Part shown: in pieces, positions 16,062-26,863 of the stretch
Layout: each line of letters starts with the position of its first letter
Position numbering within the stretch: the first letter of the stretch is position 1
Assembly: GCF_014925385.1 (NCBI RefSeq)
Contig: NZ_JACSDK010000003.1
Location: 1-64,000 of the forward strand
From: Pelagibius marinus
Lineage (GTDB): Bacteria > Pseudomonadota > Alphaproteobacteria > Kiloniellales > Kiloniellaceae
DNA: 64,000 nt
Direction: 5' to 3'
Translations under genes and position numbers: made by a program
Notes under the pieces: generated by a model
Seen by the model: the letters and a program-made list of their open reading frames with translations, nothing else
Databases searched by the model: none
Told to the model about the DNA's origin: nothing

Positions 16062-16868
16062 TCAGCCAGGAGTGTCCTCGCGCTGGTGCAGGCGGGTGAT
16101 GCTCTGCACCGTGCGCAGCACCTCCTCGTCCGGCAGCGGCGGTTGGCAGCGAATGCGGTTCCAGCACAGCAGCATCTCGCTGACCACGTCCGGGTCGACC
16201 TCGTGCCACAGCAGGTGGCCGGCGAGCGAGGCAATGGTGCTGTTGCGCTGACCCTCCGGTACGCCCTCGGCCACCAGGCCGCGCCAGTAGCTGGCGGGGT
16301 GGCCCTGGCGGCTGCCCCGGGCGGTCACCTCGATCAGCAGGCGCTCGGGCAGGGGCGCCGGGTCAGCCTCCCGCGGGCTGTGACCGCCCGCCCAGGCGTA
16401 GCGCTTGCCGGAGGGGTGGACCGAGGGCGGCACGATGATGATGCCGCCGTCGCCGCGCAGGTCGATGCCGGGGCGCAGGCCCGCCCGGTTGCGCACCCGG
16501 CGGCCCGGATAGGCGAAGTAGAGGTGGCGTCCACCGCCGCCGGTCAGGGCCTCCACGGTGCTGGGGATCGGCCCGATCTCGTCCTCCAGCAGGGCCAGCG
16601 AGGCCTCGCCGCCGTGACGCGGATCGATGTCCAGCACCACGATGTTGGAGATTTCGCCGGTCACCACGGCGATGTTGGCCTCGGGCCAGCGCCGGAACCA
16701 GCCGCGGATCTCCTCCGGGTCGGCGCGGCGTTGCTGGAATTCCAGCCAGGACAGCAGCGGCTGCTTGCCGCGCGGCGCCATGGGCACCACCGACCAGCCC
16801 GCCGCCGCATAGGCCAGGGCGGCGGCCTGTCCGTCTCCGGGCTCTCTGTCTTCGGGCGCTTCGGCCAT
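16062..16868 (-). CDS. Stand-alone PrimPol/PriCT-1 DNA primase-polymerase
   Basis: This 268-residue protein joins a bifunctional primase/polymerase N-terminal domain (about 12-180) and a primase C-terminal domain 1 (about 190-262, GVPEGQRNSTIASLAGHLL ... PPLPDEEVLRTV). Catalytic features of archaeo-eukaryotic primases are visible: D80-I-D82 metal ligands, H115 in GGGRHLYF, and D136 in GIDLRGDGG. There is no helicase or zinc domain. Such proteins usually belong to plasmids or phages, yet no replication or integration gene is nearby. ATG 16868 has GGAAG upstream. The gene is divergent from the phosphoribosyltransferase across an FNR-like box, so it may act in stress or repair synthesis; that is inference. 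Confidence 0.82.
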   Translation of the reverse strand: MAEAPEDREPGDGQAAALAYAAAGWSVVPMAPRGKQPLLSWLEFQQRRADPEEIRGWFRRWPEANIAVVTGEISNIVVLDIDPRHGGEASLALLEDEIGPIPSTVEALTGGGGRHLYFAYPGRRVRNRAGLRPGIDLRGDGGIIIVPPSVHPSGKRYAWAGGHSPREADPAPLPERLLIEVTARGSRQGHPASYWRGLVAEGVPEGQRNSTIASLAGHLLWHEVDPDVVSEMLLCWNRIRCQPPLPDEEVLRTVQSITRLHQREDTPG

Positions 16869-16908
16869 GCCGCTTCCGGTTTTCTGAAAAAGACCGCCCC
16901 AGTCTGGC

Positions 16909-16922
16909 TTGATCTGGATTAA
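16909..16922 (+). promoter_or_regulatory. FNR-like box between primase and phosphoribosyltransferase genes
   Basis: TTGATCTGGATTAA matches 9 of 10 defined positions. The centre is 71 bases from the phosphoribosyltransferase start and 47 from the divergent primase start, so it could govern either or both. Confidence 0.55.
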
Positions 16923-16986
16923 GGACAACCCCCAAGATTCCCGTGAGCCTGTCGTGTGAGATCTCTCAAACCGGAGCCTTCCTGCG

Positions 16987-17688
16987 ATGGTGATGTTCCG
17001 CGACCGCCGGGAGGCGGGCGAGCGCCTGGCCGGGCATCTGGCCGGGACCGTGGCGTCTTTTGAGGACACCGCGCCGCCGGTGGTGGTGGCGTTGCCGCGC
17101 GGCGGCGTGCCGGTCGCTGCCGCGATCGCCGCGCGGCTGCAGGCGCCGCTGGACGTGATCATTGCCCGCAAGATCGGCGCGCCGGGCCAGCCCGAACTGG
17201 CCATCGGCGCCGTCGCCGAGGGCGCCGGGGGGGAAGGAGCGGAGGAGACCGTGTGGAACCGGCGCATCATCGTCGACCTCGGCCTGCGCGAAGAGAGTCT
17301 CGAGCAGCGGCGCGCGGAAAAGCTGCGGGAAGTCCGCGAACGCGCGGCGCTCTACCGGGACGGCCGCCCGGCCGTGGTGCTGGAGGGCCGCAGCGTCATC
17401 CTGGTGGACGACGGCATCGCCACGGGGGCGACCACGGAGGCCGCCTTGCGGGCATTGCGTCGGCGACGGCCAAGGCGCATCATTCTAGCGGTGCCGGTGG
17501 CCCCGGAGGACACCCTGGCGCGCCTGCGCCGCCTGGCCGACGACGTGGTCTGCCTGGCGCAGCCCGCGGATTTCTACGCCATCGGCGCCTATTACCGTGA
17601 TTTCACCCAGGTGAAGGACGCGGACGTCATCCGGTGCCTATCTCAATACAGACCGGATCAGCCCGAAGAGGCGGTGGACGACAATTGA
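16987..17688 (+). CDS. Phosphoribosyltransferase family protein
   Basis: This 233-residue protein has the type I phosphoribosyltransferase fold: ALPRGGVPVAAAIA near residue 35, LDVIIARKIGAPGQPE, and the PRPP-binding loop VILVDDGIATGAT at 137-149 (D141, D142 bind ribose). A long helical hood (EESLEQRRAEKLREVRER) interrupts the fold, as in the family that includes mycobacterial Rv0571c of the DosR regulon. The nucleobase substrate is not known. The 3' end overlaps a weak FNR-like box preceding the RaiA gene, which lies 87 bases on in the same direction. Confidence 0.85.
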   Translation: MVMFRDRREAGERLAGHLAGTVASFEDTAPPVVVALPRGGVPVAAAIAARLQAPLDVIIARKIGAPGQPELAIGAVAEGAGGEGAEETVWNRRIIVDLGLREESLEQRRAEKLREVRERAALYRDGRPAVVLEGRSVILVDDGIATGATTEAALRALRRRRPRRIILAVPVAPEDTLARLRRLADDVVCLAQPADFYAIGAYYRDFTQVKDADVIRCLSQYRPDQPEEAVDDN

Positions 17689-17698
17689 TCAACCTCAT
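17685..17698 (+). promoter_or_regulatory. FNR-like box upstream of the RaiA-CSD gene
   Basis: TTGATCAACCTCAT (8 of 10 matches) overlaps the stop of the preceding gene and is centred 84 bases before the RaiA-CSD start. A possible -10, GATTAT, lies at 17725-17730. This is the weakest of the group because the right half site is CTCAT. Confidence 0.35.
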
Positions 17699-17775
17699 TG
17701 CAATTGTCGGCGCCGTTACAGGATGATTATGGGCAAAGTCAAATCGCCCCAAGGTAAGGGAGGTACAACGCAGCC

Positions 17776-18345
17776 ATGCAGACACCCCTCGAGATCACCT
17801 TCCGCAACATGGACCACTCGGACGCCGTCGAGGCCAGAATCCGGGAGAAAGTGGGCAAGCTGGAGCAGGTCTACGACCGTATCACCGCCTGTCGGGTGAG
17901 GGTCGAAGCGATCAACCGACAACACACCAAGGGCAATCTCTTCCAGGTCAACATCGAACTGTCCGTGCCCGGCAAGCAGGTCATGGTCGGTCGCAACCCC
18001 GGCAAGAACCATGCTCACGAGGATGTCTACGTGGCCGTGCGCGACGCCTTTAATGCGGCGCGCCGCCGCCTTGAGGACCATTCCCGGCGCAAGTCCGGCA
18101 AGGTGAAGACTCATGAGGTGCCGCCGCACGGCAAGGTGGCCCGGTTGTTCCCTTACGAAGGTTACGGGTTCATCGAGACGCCTGACGGCCGCGAGATCTA
18201 CTTCCATGAGAACAGCCTGGTGGATAGCGACTTCGCCAAGCTGGAGGAGGGCCAGGAAGTACGCTACGTGGCTGCCGAGAAAGAAAGCGAAAAGGGGCCG
18301 CAGGCCAGCACCGTGAAGCTGATCGGCAAGCACCACCTCGCTTAG
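17776..18345 (+). CDS. Ribosome hibernation factor RaiA/HPF fused to a cold-shock domain
   Basis: This 189-residue protein has an N-terminal RaiA/HPF domain (1-105, TPLEITFRNMDHSDAVEARI ... DVYVAVRDAFNAARRRLED) and a C-terminal cold-shock domain (about 118-186) with GYGFIETPDGREIYFHENSL, a variant of the RNP1/RNP2 nucleic-acid motifs. RaiA-type proteins inactivate idle ribosomes; the CSD in place of a normal HPF tail may bind mRNA or rRNA. AAGGTAAGGGAGG precedes the start. It is in the cluster of stress genes and has a possible FNR-like box upstream. HPF paralogues occur in other hypoxia regulons. Confidence 0.88.
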   Translation: MQTPLEITFRNMDHSDAVEARIREKVGKLEQVYDRITACRVRVEAINRQHTKGNLFQVNIELSVPGKQVMVGRNPGKNHAHEDVYVAVRDAFNAARRRLEDHSRRKSGKVKTHEVPPHGKVARLFPYEGYGFIETPDGREIYFHENSLVDSDFAKLEEGQEVRYVAAEKESEKGPQASTVKLIGKHHLA

Positions 18346-18363
18346 GCCCTTCGGGCGGAGACT

Positions 18364-19272
18364 TTAAGCGGGCGCGGGTTCCTTTTCCGTCTGCAGGACG
18401 ATGGGCACCTTCGCCCGCTCGATGATCTGCTCGACTTTGCCGTTCTCGAACCAGGGCTCGTCGGCGGGCAGCACCAGCAGGCCGCGATCCAGCGAGCAGA
18501 GCCGCTGCAGGGCGGCCTTGCTGTCGCGCGGGATCCAGATCTGCAGCGGCGGCAAGGGGTCCTTACCACCGGCGGCGCGGATTCTCTCGCCCATGTCTTC
18601 CAGCGAAGCGGCGGTTTCGCCCAGCAGCATGATCTCCAGCGGCGCGCGGCGGGTGACGGCCAGGCCGGCGGCGAAGGCGAGCATGTGCTCGGCCGCCGGG
18701 GAAGCGTCGTAGGGCAACAGCACTGTGCCTGGCTGTTCGGCCCCGCCGTCGCCGGCGACCAGCAGCGGTCCCGGCGCCCGGGCGGCGATGAGGCGGACCT
18801 CGCGGCTGATGCGGCCGAAGCGCGCCAGCGGGCCGAAGCCGCGCGCCACCGCAATGACGTCGCCGGCCGCCGCGGCCAAAAGCAGGGCTTCCTCGCTGCG
18901 CCCCTTGGCAACCTGGAACGACCAGGCGAGGCGGTGCAGGGCGGCCTGCTTGGCCATGGCCTCGCGCGCCACGGCAGCCTGGGCGCGCAGGTCCTGCAGC
19001 AGCAAGGCGGGATCCAGCGCCCGCGACAGGGACTTGCCGGCTGGACCTCTGCTCAACTGGACCTCACGGGCGAAGGGCAGTTCCGCCAGGCGCAGCAGGT
19101 CCTGATCCTCGACGAAGAGGCCGCTGAGTTCGCTGGCCGTGGCGGCGGCGAGGCCGGCGGCGACCTCCAGGGTGGCGGCGCAGGCCGCGGAACTGTCGAG
19201 CGCCACCAGCACCCGGCGCACGCGCAGAGCGTCGCGGCGGCCGGGTGATTCAGGCTTCTCAGTTGCCGGCAT
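18364..19272 (-). CDS. Universal stress protein family protein (tandem-domain length)
   Basis: This 302-residue protein carries a UspA-like N-terminal domain (VRRVLVALDSSAACAATLEVAAGLAA, then LSGLFVEDQDLLRLAELPF) and a second, more diverged half (GTVLLPYDASPAAEHMLAFAAGLAV). The ATP-loop glycines of the second half are degenerate, so ATP binding is uncertain. The start at 19272 has GGAAGGAGG upstream and overlaps the end of the LonB gene by 14 bases, so both are transcribed from the divergent region at 21.7-21.9 kb and are translationally coupled. A joint role in proteostasis or stress is inferred. Confidence 0.83.
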   Translation of the reverse strand: MPATEKPESPGRRDALRVRRVLVALDSSAACAATLEVAAGLAAATASELSGLFVEDQDLLRLAELPFAREVQLSRGPAGKSLSRALDPALLLQDLRAQAAVAREAMAKQAALHRLAWSFQVAKGRSEEALLLAAAAGDVIAVARGFGPLARFGRISREVRLIAARAPGPLLVAGDGGAEQPGTVLLPYDASPAAEHMLAFAAGLAVTRRAPLEIMLLGETAASLEDMGERIRAAGGKDPLPPLQIWIPRDSKAALQRLCSLDRGLLVLPADEPWFENGKVEQIIERAKVPIVLQTEKEPAPA

Positions 19273-21712
19273 TCCTGCCTCCTTCCTTGCCGCCGTCTTC
19301 GTCATGAGCGCCGAAACGGCGGCGCGCCTCGGCGAAGGCGACGAGGCGATCCTCGACCAGGCGGTTGACCGAGTCAGTCGGGAAGCGGCCCTCGGCATCG
19401 CGCTCGCCGGCGGGCCGCCCGGTCAGCAGCTCGATGCCCTGGGCGATGGTCTCCACCGGGTAGATGTGGAACTTTCCCGCGGCCACAGCATCGATGACAT
19501 CCTGGCGCAGCATCAGGTGCATGACGTTGCTCGCCGGGATCAGGACGCCCTGGTCGCCGGTCAACCCGCGCTCCCTGCAGATGTCGAAGAAGCCCTCGAT
19601 CTTCTCGTTGACTCCGCCGATGGCCTGCACATGGCCGTTCTGGTTCACCGAGCCGGTGACCGCCAGGTTCTGCTTCAGCGGCACCTCGGAGAGCGCCGAG
19701 AGCAGCGCGTAGAGCTCGGCCGAGGAGGCACTGTCACCCTCGACACCGCCATAGGACTGCTCGAAGACCAGGCTGGCTGCCAATGACAGTGGCTTATCGC
19801 CGGCGAAGTGGCTGGCCAGATAGGAGGAGAGAATAAGCACGCCCTTGGAGTGAATCGGGCCGCCCAGTTCCACCTCGCGCTCGATGTCGATGACCTTGCC
19901 GGCGCCCAGGCGCACGCTTGCGGTGATGCGGCTGGGCCGCCCGAAAGCGAAGTGGCCGAGCTGCAGCACGCTGAGGCCATTGACCTGGCCCACGGTTGTG
20001 CCTTCGGTGTCCAGCAGCACGATGCCGCGCTGGATGGCCTCGTAGCTGCGCTCGCGCAGGCGGTCGGCGCGGCGGATCTGCGCGTCGATCGCCTGCTGCA
20101 CGTGCGCGGCGTCGGTCACTTCGGCGCCGGCCTTGCCGGCGAAGAAATCCGCCTCGCGGGTCAGGTCGCAGATGGCGCGCAGGTTGATCGACAGCTTCTC
20201 GGCATCCTCGGCCAGGCGGGCGCTGTGCTCCATGACGCGGGCCACGGCGGCGCGGTTCAGCGGGCGCAGCTTTGACTGCTTCACCATGGTCGCCAGTTGG
20301 CGTGCGAAGAGCGCCTCGCCGGAACCGCTACGATCCATCGAGCCGCCGAAGTCGGCGGCCACCTTGAACAACGTTGCGAACTCCGGGTCGTACTCGCCCA
20401 GCAGGTAGTAGTACAGCGGATCGCCGCAGAGGATCACCTTGGCCTGCAGTGGGACGTCGCCGGGTTCCAGCGATACCGTGCTGATGAGGCTCATCATCTG
20501 TCCCGCGGACTCGATACGGATCGTGCTTGCCTTCAAGGCTCGCTTGAGCGCGTCCCAGGCGAGGGGCTGGCTCAGCACCTTCAGGACGTCGAGGATCAGG
20601 TAGCCGCCGTTGGCCCGGTGCAGCGCGCCACCCTTGATCAGGGTGAAGTCGGTGATCAGTGCGCCCATCTCCGAGATGTGCTCCACCCGGCCGATGAGGT
20701 TCGCCAGGGTGGGGTTGTTCTCGAAGATCACCGGGGCGCCTTCGCTTTCCTCGCCGCTGACGACGACGTTCACCGCATAGCGCTTGAAGCCGTTGAGGTG
20801 GCCGGGGCCGGGGGCCGGACCGGCGGCTGTCTCCCCGGGGCCCTGCTGCTGCGCGGCGATTTCCAGCTGCAGCAGGGAGTGCACGTTGTCCAGCAGGTCC
20901 TCACGGACCTCCTCCAGATGTTCGCCGATGCCCTCGATCTCGCCGAAGCGTTCGTTCAGCTTGTCGATCGGCTGGTCGATGGTCTGGGCGGTGACCTCGC
21001 GGTTCAACTCGCGCAAGGCGTCGCGGTGCTCCTTGGCCCAGCCGGGAATCTGTTTGACGATCTCTTCCAGCTCGGCCTGCAGCTTCTCGATCTCTTCCTG
21101 GATCCGCTCGCGTTCCTCGGCAGGCAGGGCGTTGAAGGCCTTGGGCTCCATTACCGCGCCGTCCTCCATGGGGGCAAAGGCGAAGCCCATCGGGGTGCGC
21201 ACCAGGGCGATGTTCTTTTCCTCGGCCCTCTCGCGCAGCACCTGGAAGGCTTTCTCCTGCCGCTCGCGCGCGCTTTCCTCAAGGGCCTGGCGGCGGTTGC
21301 GGTAGTCCTCGCTCTCGAAGGCCGCGGGCACGGCGGCGCGCAGTTCGTCGACCAGCTGCTTCATGGCGCTCTGCAGCTCACGTCCCAGACCGCTGGGCAG
21401 AGAGAGCGCCTTGGGCTGGTGCGGCGTGATGAAATTGTTGAGGTAGACCCAGTCCGGCGGCACCGGCTCCTCGGCCGCCTTTTGTTTCAGGATGCGCAGC
21501 ACGGTGGTGTGCTTGCCGGTGCCCGACGGGCCGAGGACGAAGAGATTGTAGCCCTCCTGCTCGATCTCGGCGGCGAAATGAATCGCTTCCAGAGCGCGGT
21601 CCTGGCCGATGACCTCCGCCAGGTCCTCCAGCTCAGACGTGGTCTCGAAATCGAGACCGTCGAGCTTGCAGTGCGTATAGAGCTTTTCCGGCGCGAGTGG
21701 TGAAGGTGCCAT
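19259..21712 (-). CDS. LonB-type ATP-dependent protease (COG1067 family)
   Basis: This 817-residue AAA+ protease lacks the Lon N-domain. The Walker A motif GPSGTGKHT is at 61-69, followed by a long coiled-coil insertion (about 115-285), the rest of the AAA domain (GGYLILDVLKVLSQPLAW) and a C-terminal Lon protease domain. The catalytic dyad is S661 in EGDSAS and K704 in GVNEKIEG; their spacing of 43 residues equals S679-K722 in E. coli Lon. It should degrade damaged or regulatory proteins in the cytosol. ATG 21712 is preferred over a GTG ten codons earlier. It is the first gene of a two-gene operon with the stress protein and faces acsA. Confidence 0.87.
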   Translation of the reverse strand: MAPSPLAPEKLYTHCKLDGLDFETTSELEDLAEVIGQDRALEAIHFAAEIEQEGYNLFVLGPSGTGKHTTVLRILKQKAAEEPVPPDWVYLNNFITPHQPKALSLPSGLGRELQSAMKQLVDELRAAVPAAFESEDYRNRRQALEESARERQEKAFQVLRERAEEKNIALVRTPMGFAFAPMEDGAVMEPKAFNALPAEERERIQEEIEKLQAELEEIVKQIPGWAKEHRDALRELNREVTAQTIDQPIDKLNERFGEIEGIGEHLEEVREDLLDNVHSLLQLEIAAQQQGPGETAAGPAPGPGHLNGFKRYAVNVVVSGEESEGAPVIFENNPTLANLIGRVEHISEMGALITDFTLIKGGALHRANGGYLILDVLKVLSQPLAWDALKRALKASTIRIESAGQMMSLISTVSLEPGDVPLQAKVILCGDPLYYYLLGEYDPEFATLFKVAADFGGSMDRSGSGEALFARQLATMVKQSKLRPLNRAAVARVMEHSARLAEDAEKLSINLRAICDLTREADFFAGKAGAEVTDAAHVQQAIDAQIRRADRLRERSYEAIQRGIVLLDTEGTTVGQVNGLSVLQLGHFAFGRPSRITASVRLGAGKVIDIEREVELGGPIHSKGVLILSSYLASHFAGDKPLSLAASLVFEQSYGGVEGDSASSAELYALLSALSEVPLKQNLAVTGSVNQNGHVQAIGGVNEKIEGFFDICRERGLTGDQGVLIPASNVMHLMLRQDVIDAVAAGKFHIYPVETIAQGIELLTGRPAGERDAEGRFPTDSVNRLVEDRLVAFAEARRRFGAHDEDGGKEGGRNAGN

Positions 21713-21787
21713 AATCCCTGTGTACCCAGTAGGTTCTTCCACGGTTCCCGGTGTGCACGACCTTGCGGAGCCGCCGCCGCCGCGGCA

Positions 21788-21801
21788 TTGACCAGGATCA
21801 A
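21788..21801 (-). promoter_or_regulatory. FNR-like box of the lonB-usp operon
   Basis: TTGACCAGGATCAA (9 of 10 matches, palindromic in its TTGA/TCAA halves) is centred 82 bases upstream of the LonB start. It is the left of two boxes in the divergent lonB/acsA region. Confidence 0.55.
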
Positions 21802-21836
21802 AGCCTATCGCCTGGGCGGCTGCCGCGGTAGGGGGC

Positions 21837-21850
21837 TTGATTTAGGTCAT
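21837..21850 (+). promoter_or_regulatory. FNR-like box of the acsA operon
   Basis: TTGATTTAGGTCAT (8 of 10 matches) is centred 87 bases upstream of acsA. Together with the box at 21788 it gives one site per divergent promoter. Confidence 0.5.
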
Positions 21851-21930
21851 AGAGACGCCGAGGCTGGGCGGAGAGGATGTCACAGACAGCGAGAAGCATC
21901 CGGCAAAGACCCTAGGCGGGAGGCCCTTTT

Positions 21931-23687
<1,757 letters not shown>

Positions 23688-23691
<4 letters not shown>

Positions 23692-25682
23692 CCAAGCCCC
23701 GCCTCAGCCGCGAGCATGCCCTTCACCTGCTGAAGCAGATGCTGCGCATCCGCCGCTTCGAGGAGAAGTGCGCCGAGCTCTACACCCAGGAAAAGATCCG
23801 CGGCTTCCTGCACCTCTACATCGGCGAGGAGGCCAACGCCGTGGGCGTCATGCAGGCCCTGCAGCCGGACGACGCCATCGTCGCCACCTACCGCGAACAC
23901 GGCCATGCCCTGGCGCGCGGCCTTTCCATGAACGGCGTCATGGCGGAGATGTACGGCAAGCAGGAGGGCTGCAGCCACGGGCGCGGCGGCTCCATGCACA
24001 TCTTCGACAAGGCGACCAACTTCTACGGCGGCAACGCCATCGTCGGCGGCGGCCTGCCGCTGGCGGTGGGCCTGGCGCTGGCCGACAAGCTGCAGGGGCG
24101 CGATCGCGTCACCGCCTGTTTCTTCGGCGAGGGAGCGGTGGCCGAGGGCGAGTTCCACGAGAGCCTTAACCTGGCGGCGCTCTGGGGCCTGCCGGTGCTC
24201 TTCGTCTGCGAGAACAACCTCTATGCCATGGGCTCGGCCCTCGACCTGACGGAGTCCGAGACCGACATTCACAAGAAGGCCGAGAGCTACCGCATCGCCT
24301 CCCGCGTGGTGGACGGCATGGACGTGGTAGCGGTGGAGGCCGCCGCCCAGGCCGCCGTCGAGGCGGCGCGCCGCGACGGCAAGCCGCAATTCCTGGAATG
24401 CCGCACCTACCGCTTCCGCGCCCATTCCATGTTCGACGCCCAGCTCTACCGCGAGAAGGGCGAGGTGGAGGAATGGAAGGGCAAGGGCCCGATCCTGCGC
24501 TACCAGACCTGGCTGCGCGAGACCGGCATCGCCCATGAGAGCGACTTCGAGGCCATGGAGGCGGCGGTGGCCGAGGAGGTCCAGGCTTCGGTCGACTTCG
24601 CCGAGGCGGGCAGCTGGGAGCCGGTCGAGGACCTGCTGCGCCATACCTATGCCGAGGAGGGCGCGGAGGTGGCCGTCACCGTCGGCGCCGCGCCGCCGCC
24701 GGAGATGACCTACCGCGAGGCCATGCGCGAAGCCCTGCGCGAGGCCCTGACCCAGGACGAGCGGGTCTTTCTCATGGGCGAGGACGTCGGCCACTATGGC
24801 GGCTGCTATGCGGTCTCCATGGGGCTGCTGCAGGACTTCGGGCCGGCGCGCATCCGCGACACGCCGCTGTCGGAGTCCGGCTTTACCGGCGCCGGCGTCG
24901 GCGCGGCGGTGAACGGCCTGCGGCCCATCGTCGAGGTCATGACCGTGAATTTCAGCCTGCTGGCCCTCGACCAGATCCTCAATTCGGCGGCGACCCTGCG
25001 CCACATGTCCGGCGGCCAGTGCGGCGTGCCGCTGGTGATCCGCATGGCGACCGGCGCCGGCAAGCAGCTCGCCGCCCAGCACTCGCACAGCCTGGAGGGC
25101 TGGTTCGCCCATATCCCCGGCATCAAGATCCTGGCCCCGGCGACGGTGGCCGACGCAAGGGCCATGCTGGCCCCGGCGCTGGCCGACCCGGACCCGGTGC
25201 TGATTTTCGAGAACGTCATGCTCTACAACCGCAAGGCCGCCGAGGAGGCGGAGCTGGCGCCCGCGCCGGAGAGCGTGTGGAAGGCGGCGGTGCGCCGCCC
25301 CGGCAAGGACGTGACGCTGATTTCCTATGGCGGCGCCCTGTGGCGCGCCCTGGCCGCGGCGGACATCCTGGCGGGCGAGGGCATCGAGGCGGAGGTCATC
25401 GATCTGCGCTCCCTGCGTCCCCTGGATGACGAGACCATCGCCGCTTCCCTCGCCAGAACCCGGCGCGCGGTCATCGTCGACGACGGCTGGCGCAGCGGCA
25501 GCCTGGCGGCGGAGGTCTCCGCGCGCCTCACCGAGTGCTGCTTCTGGTCGCTGGACGCGCCGCTGGAGCGGGTCTGCGGCGCCGAGGTGCCGATCCCCTA
25601 TCCGCAGCACCTGGAGCAGGCCTCGATCCCGCAGCCGCCGCAGATCGTCGCCGCGGCCAAGCGCGCCCTGAACAAGACATGA
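23688..25682 (+). CDS. Fused alpha-beta E1 component of a pyruvate/2-oxoacid dehydrogenase
   Basis: This 664-residue protein fuses the two halves of an E1 heterotetramer. Residues 1-320 are the alpha type, with the ThDP motif [19 protein letters not shown] ... CENNLYAM (about 146-183). Residues 340-664 are the beta type ([52 protein letters not shown]). It decarboxylates a 2-oxoacid and acylates the E2 lipoyl arm. Resemblance to PDH and acetoin dehydrogenase E1 is about equal by eye; neighbours (acsA, ACP) favour acetyl chemistry. It overlaps acsA and E2 by four bases each (ATGA). No E3 gene is in the window. Confidence 0.85.
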
Positions 25683-26863
25683 GCGACTTCCTCATGCCCT
25701 CGCTGGGCTCCGACATGGAGGCCGGCACCCTGGTCGAGTGGCTGAAGCAGCCGGGCGAGGCGGTGCGGCGCGGCGACATCGTCGCCGTGGTCGAGACCCA
25801 GAAGGGCGCCATCGAGATCGAGTGCTTCCAGGACGGCGTGCTGGAGGAATATCTGGTCGACATCGGCCAGACCGTGCCGGTCGGCACGCCGCTGGCGCGC
25901 ATCCGCGGGGCGGGCGAAGCCGCAGCGGCGCCGGAAGCGCCGAAGGCCGCACCGGAAGCGGCTGCCGAAGAGCCGCCGACGCCCCTGCCGCTGCCGGTCG
26001 CCCCGCCGCCCGGGGCGCCCAAAGTGGCGCCGGCAGGCGGTGTCAGGGCCTCTCCGGCGGCACGGCAGGCGGCGGCGGAACGCGGCCTCGACCTCGCCGC
26101 CCTCAAGGGCAGCGGCCCCGGCGGCGCGGTGGTGCTGGCCGACGTGGAAAGCGCACCGGCAGCCAAGCCAAAACCCAAGAGTAAGGCCGGCGGCCTCGAC
26201 CTGGACGAGATGCGCAAGGCCATTGCCGCGGCCATGAGCCGCTCCAAACGCGAGATCCCGCACTATTACCTCTCCCACGACGTGGACCTGGCGGCGGCCA
26301 GTGCCTGGCTGGAGCAGACCAACGCGGCGCGCGAGCCGGCCCAGCGCCTGCTCATCGGCGCGCTGTTCCTGAAAGCCGTGGCGCTGGCGCTGAAGAAGCA
26401 CAAGGCGTTCAACGGCTTCTACCGGGAGGACGGCTTCGCGCCCAGCGACGCCATCCACATCGGCACCGCGGTCTCGATCCGCGGCGGCGGCCTGGTGGCG
26501 CCGGCGATCCACGACACCGACCAGCTGGACCTCGACAGCATCATGGCGAAGATGCGCGACCTTGTGGCGCGGGTGCGCGTCGGCACGCTGCGCTCTTCGG
26601 AACTGGCGGACCCCACGGTGACGGTCTCCAGCCTGGGCGAGCGCGGCGTCGAGGGCATGTATTCCATCATCTACCCGCCGCAGGTCGCCATCCTGGGCAT
26701 CGGCAAGGTGGTCGAGCGGCCCCGCGTGGTTGAGGGTAGGATCGAGGCGCGGCCGCTGGTTACGATGACGCTGGCCGGCGATCACCGGGTGAGCGACGGC
26801 CACCGCGGCGCCCTTTTGCTGAACGACATCGACCGACTGCTGCAGGAGCCCGAGGCCCTATGA
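25679..26863 (+). CDS. Dihydrolipoamide acyltransferase (E2) of a 2-oxoacid dehydrogenase
   Basis: This 394-residue protein has a single lipoyl domain (1-75) with K42 in [12 protein letters not shown] as the attachment site, a Pro/Ala/Glu-rich hinge (80-115), a peripheral-subunit-binding domain (about 120-156, [18 protein letters not shown]) and a catalytic domain (175-394) ending with the active-site motif DHRVSDG (H369). It moves the acyl group from E1 to CoA. The catalytic domain is slightly short. ATG 25679 lies in the four-base overlap with E1, and the next start overlaps its own stop by four bases. Confidence 0.87.
   Translation: MSDFLMPSLGSDMEAGTLVEWLKQPGEAVRRGDIVAVVETQKGAIEIECFQDGVLEEYLVDIGQTVPVGTPLARIRGAGEAAAAPEAPKAAPEAAAEEPPTPLPLPVAPPPGAPKVAPAGGVRASPAARQAAAERGLDLAALKGSGPGGAVVLADVESAPAAKPKPKSKAGGLDLDEMRKAIAAAMSRSKREIPHYYLSHDVDLAAASAWLEQTNAAREPAQRLLIGALFLKAVALALKKHKAFNGFYREDGFAPSDAIHIGTAVSIRGGGLVAPAIHDTDQLDLDSIMAKMRDLVARVRVGTLRSSELADPTVTVSSLGERGVEGMYSIIYPPQVAILGIGKVVERPRVVEGRIEARPLVTMTLAGDHRVSDGHRGALLLNDIDRLLQEPEAL

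Noticed and set aside
16062-17270. Longer 402-residue version of the primase
   Set aside because: The first 134 residues are Arg/Ser/Thr-rich, cover the divergent promoter and the FNR-like box, and the good ribosome binding site and domain start are at 16868.
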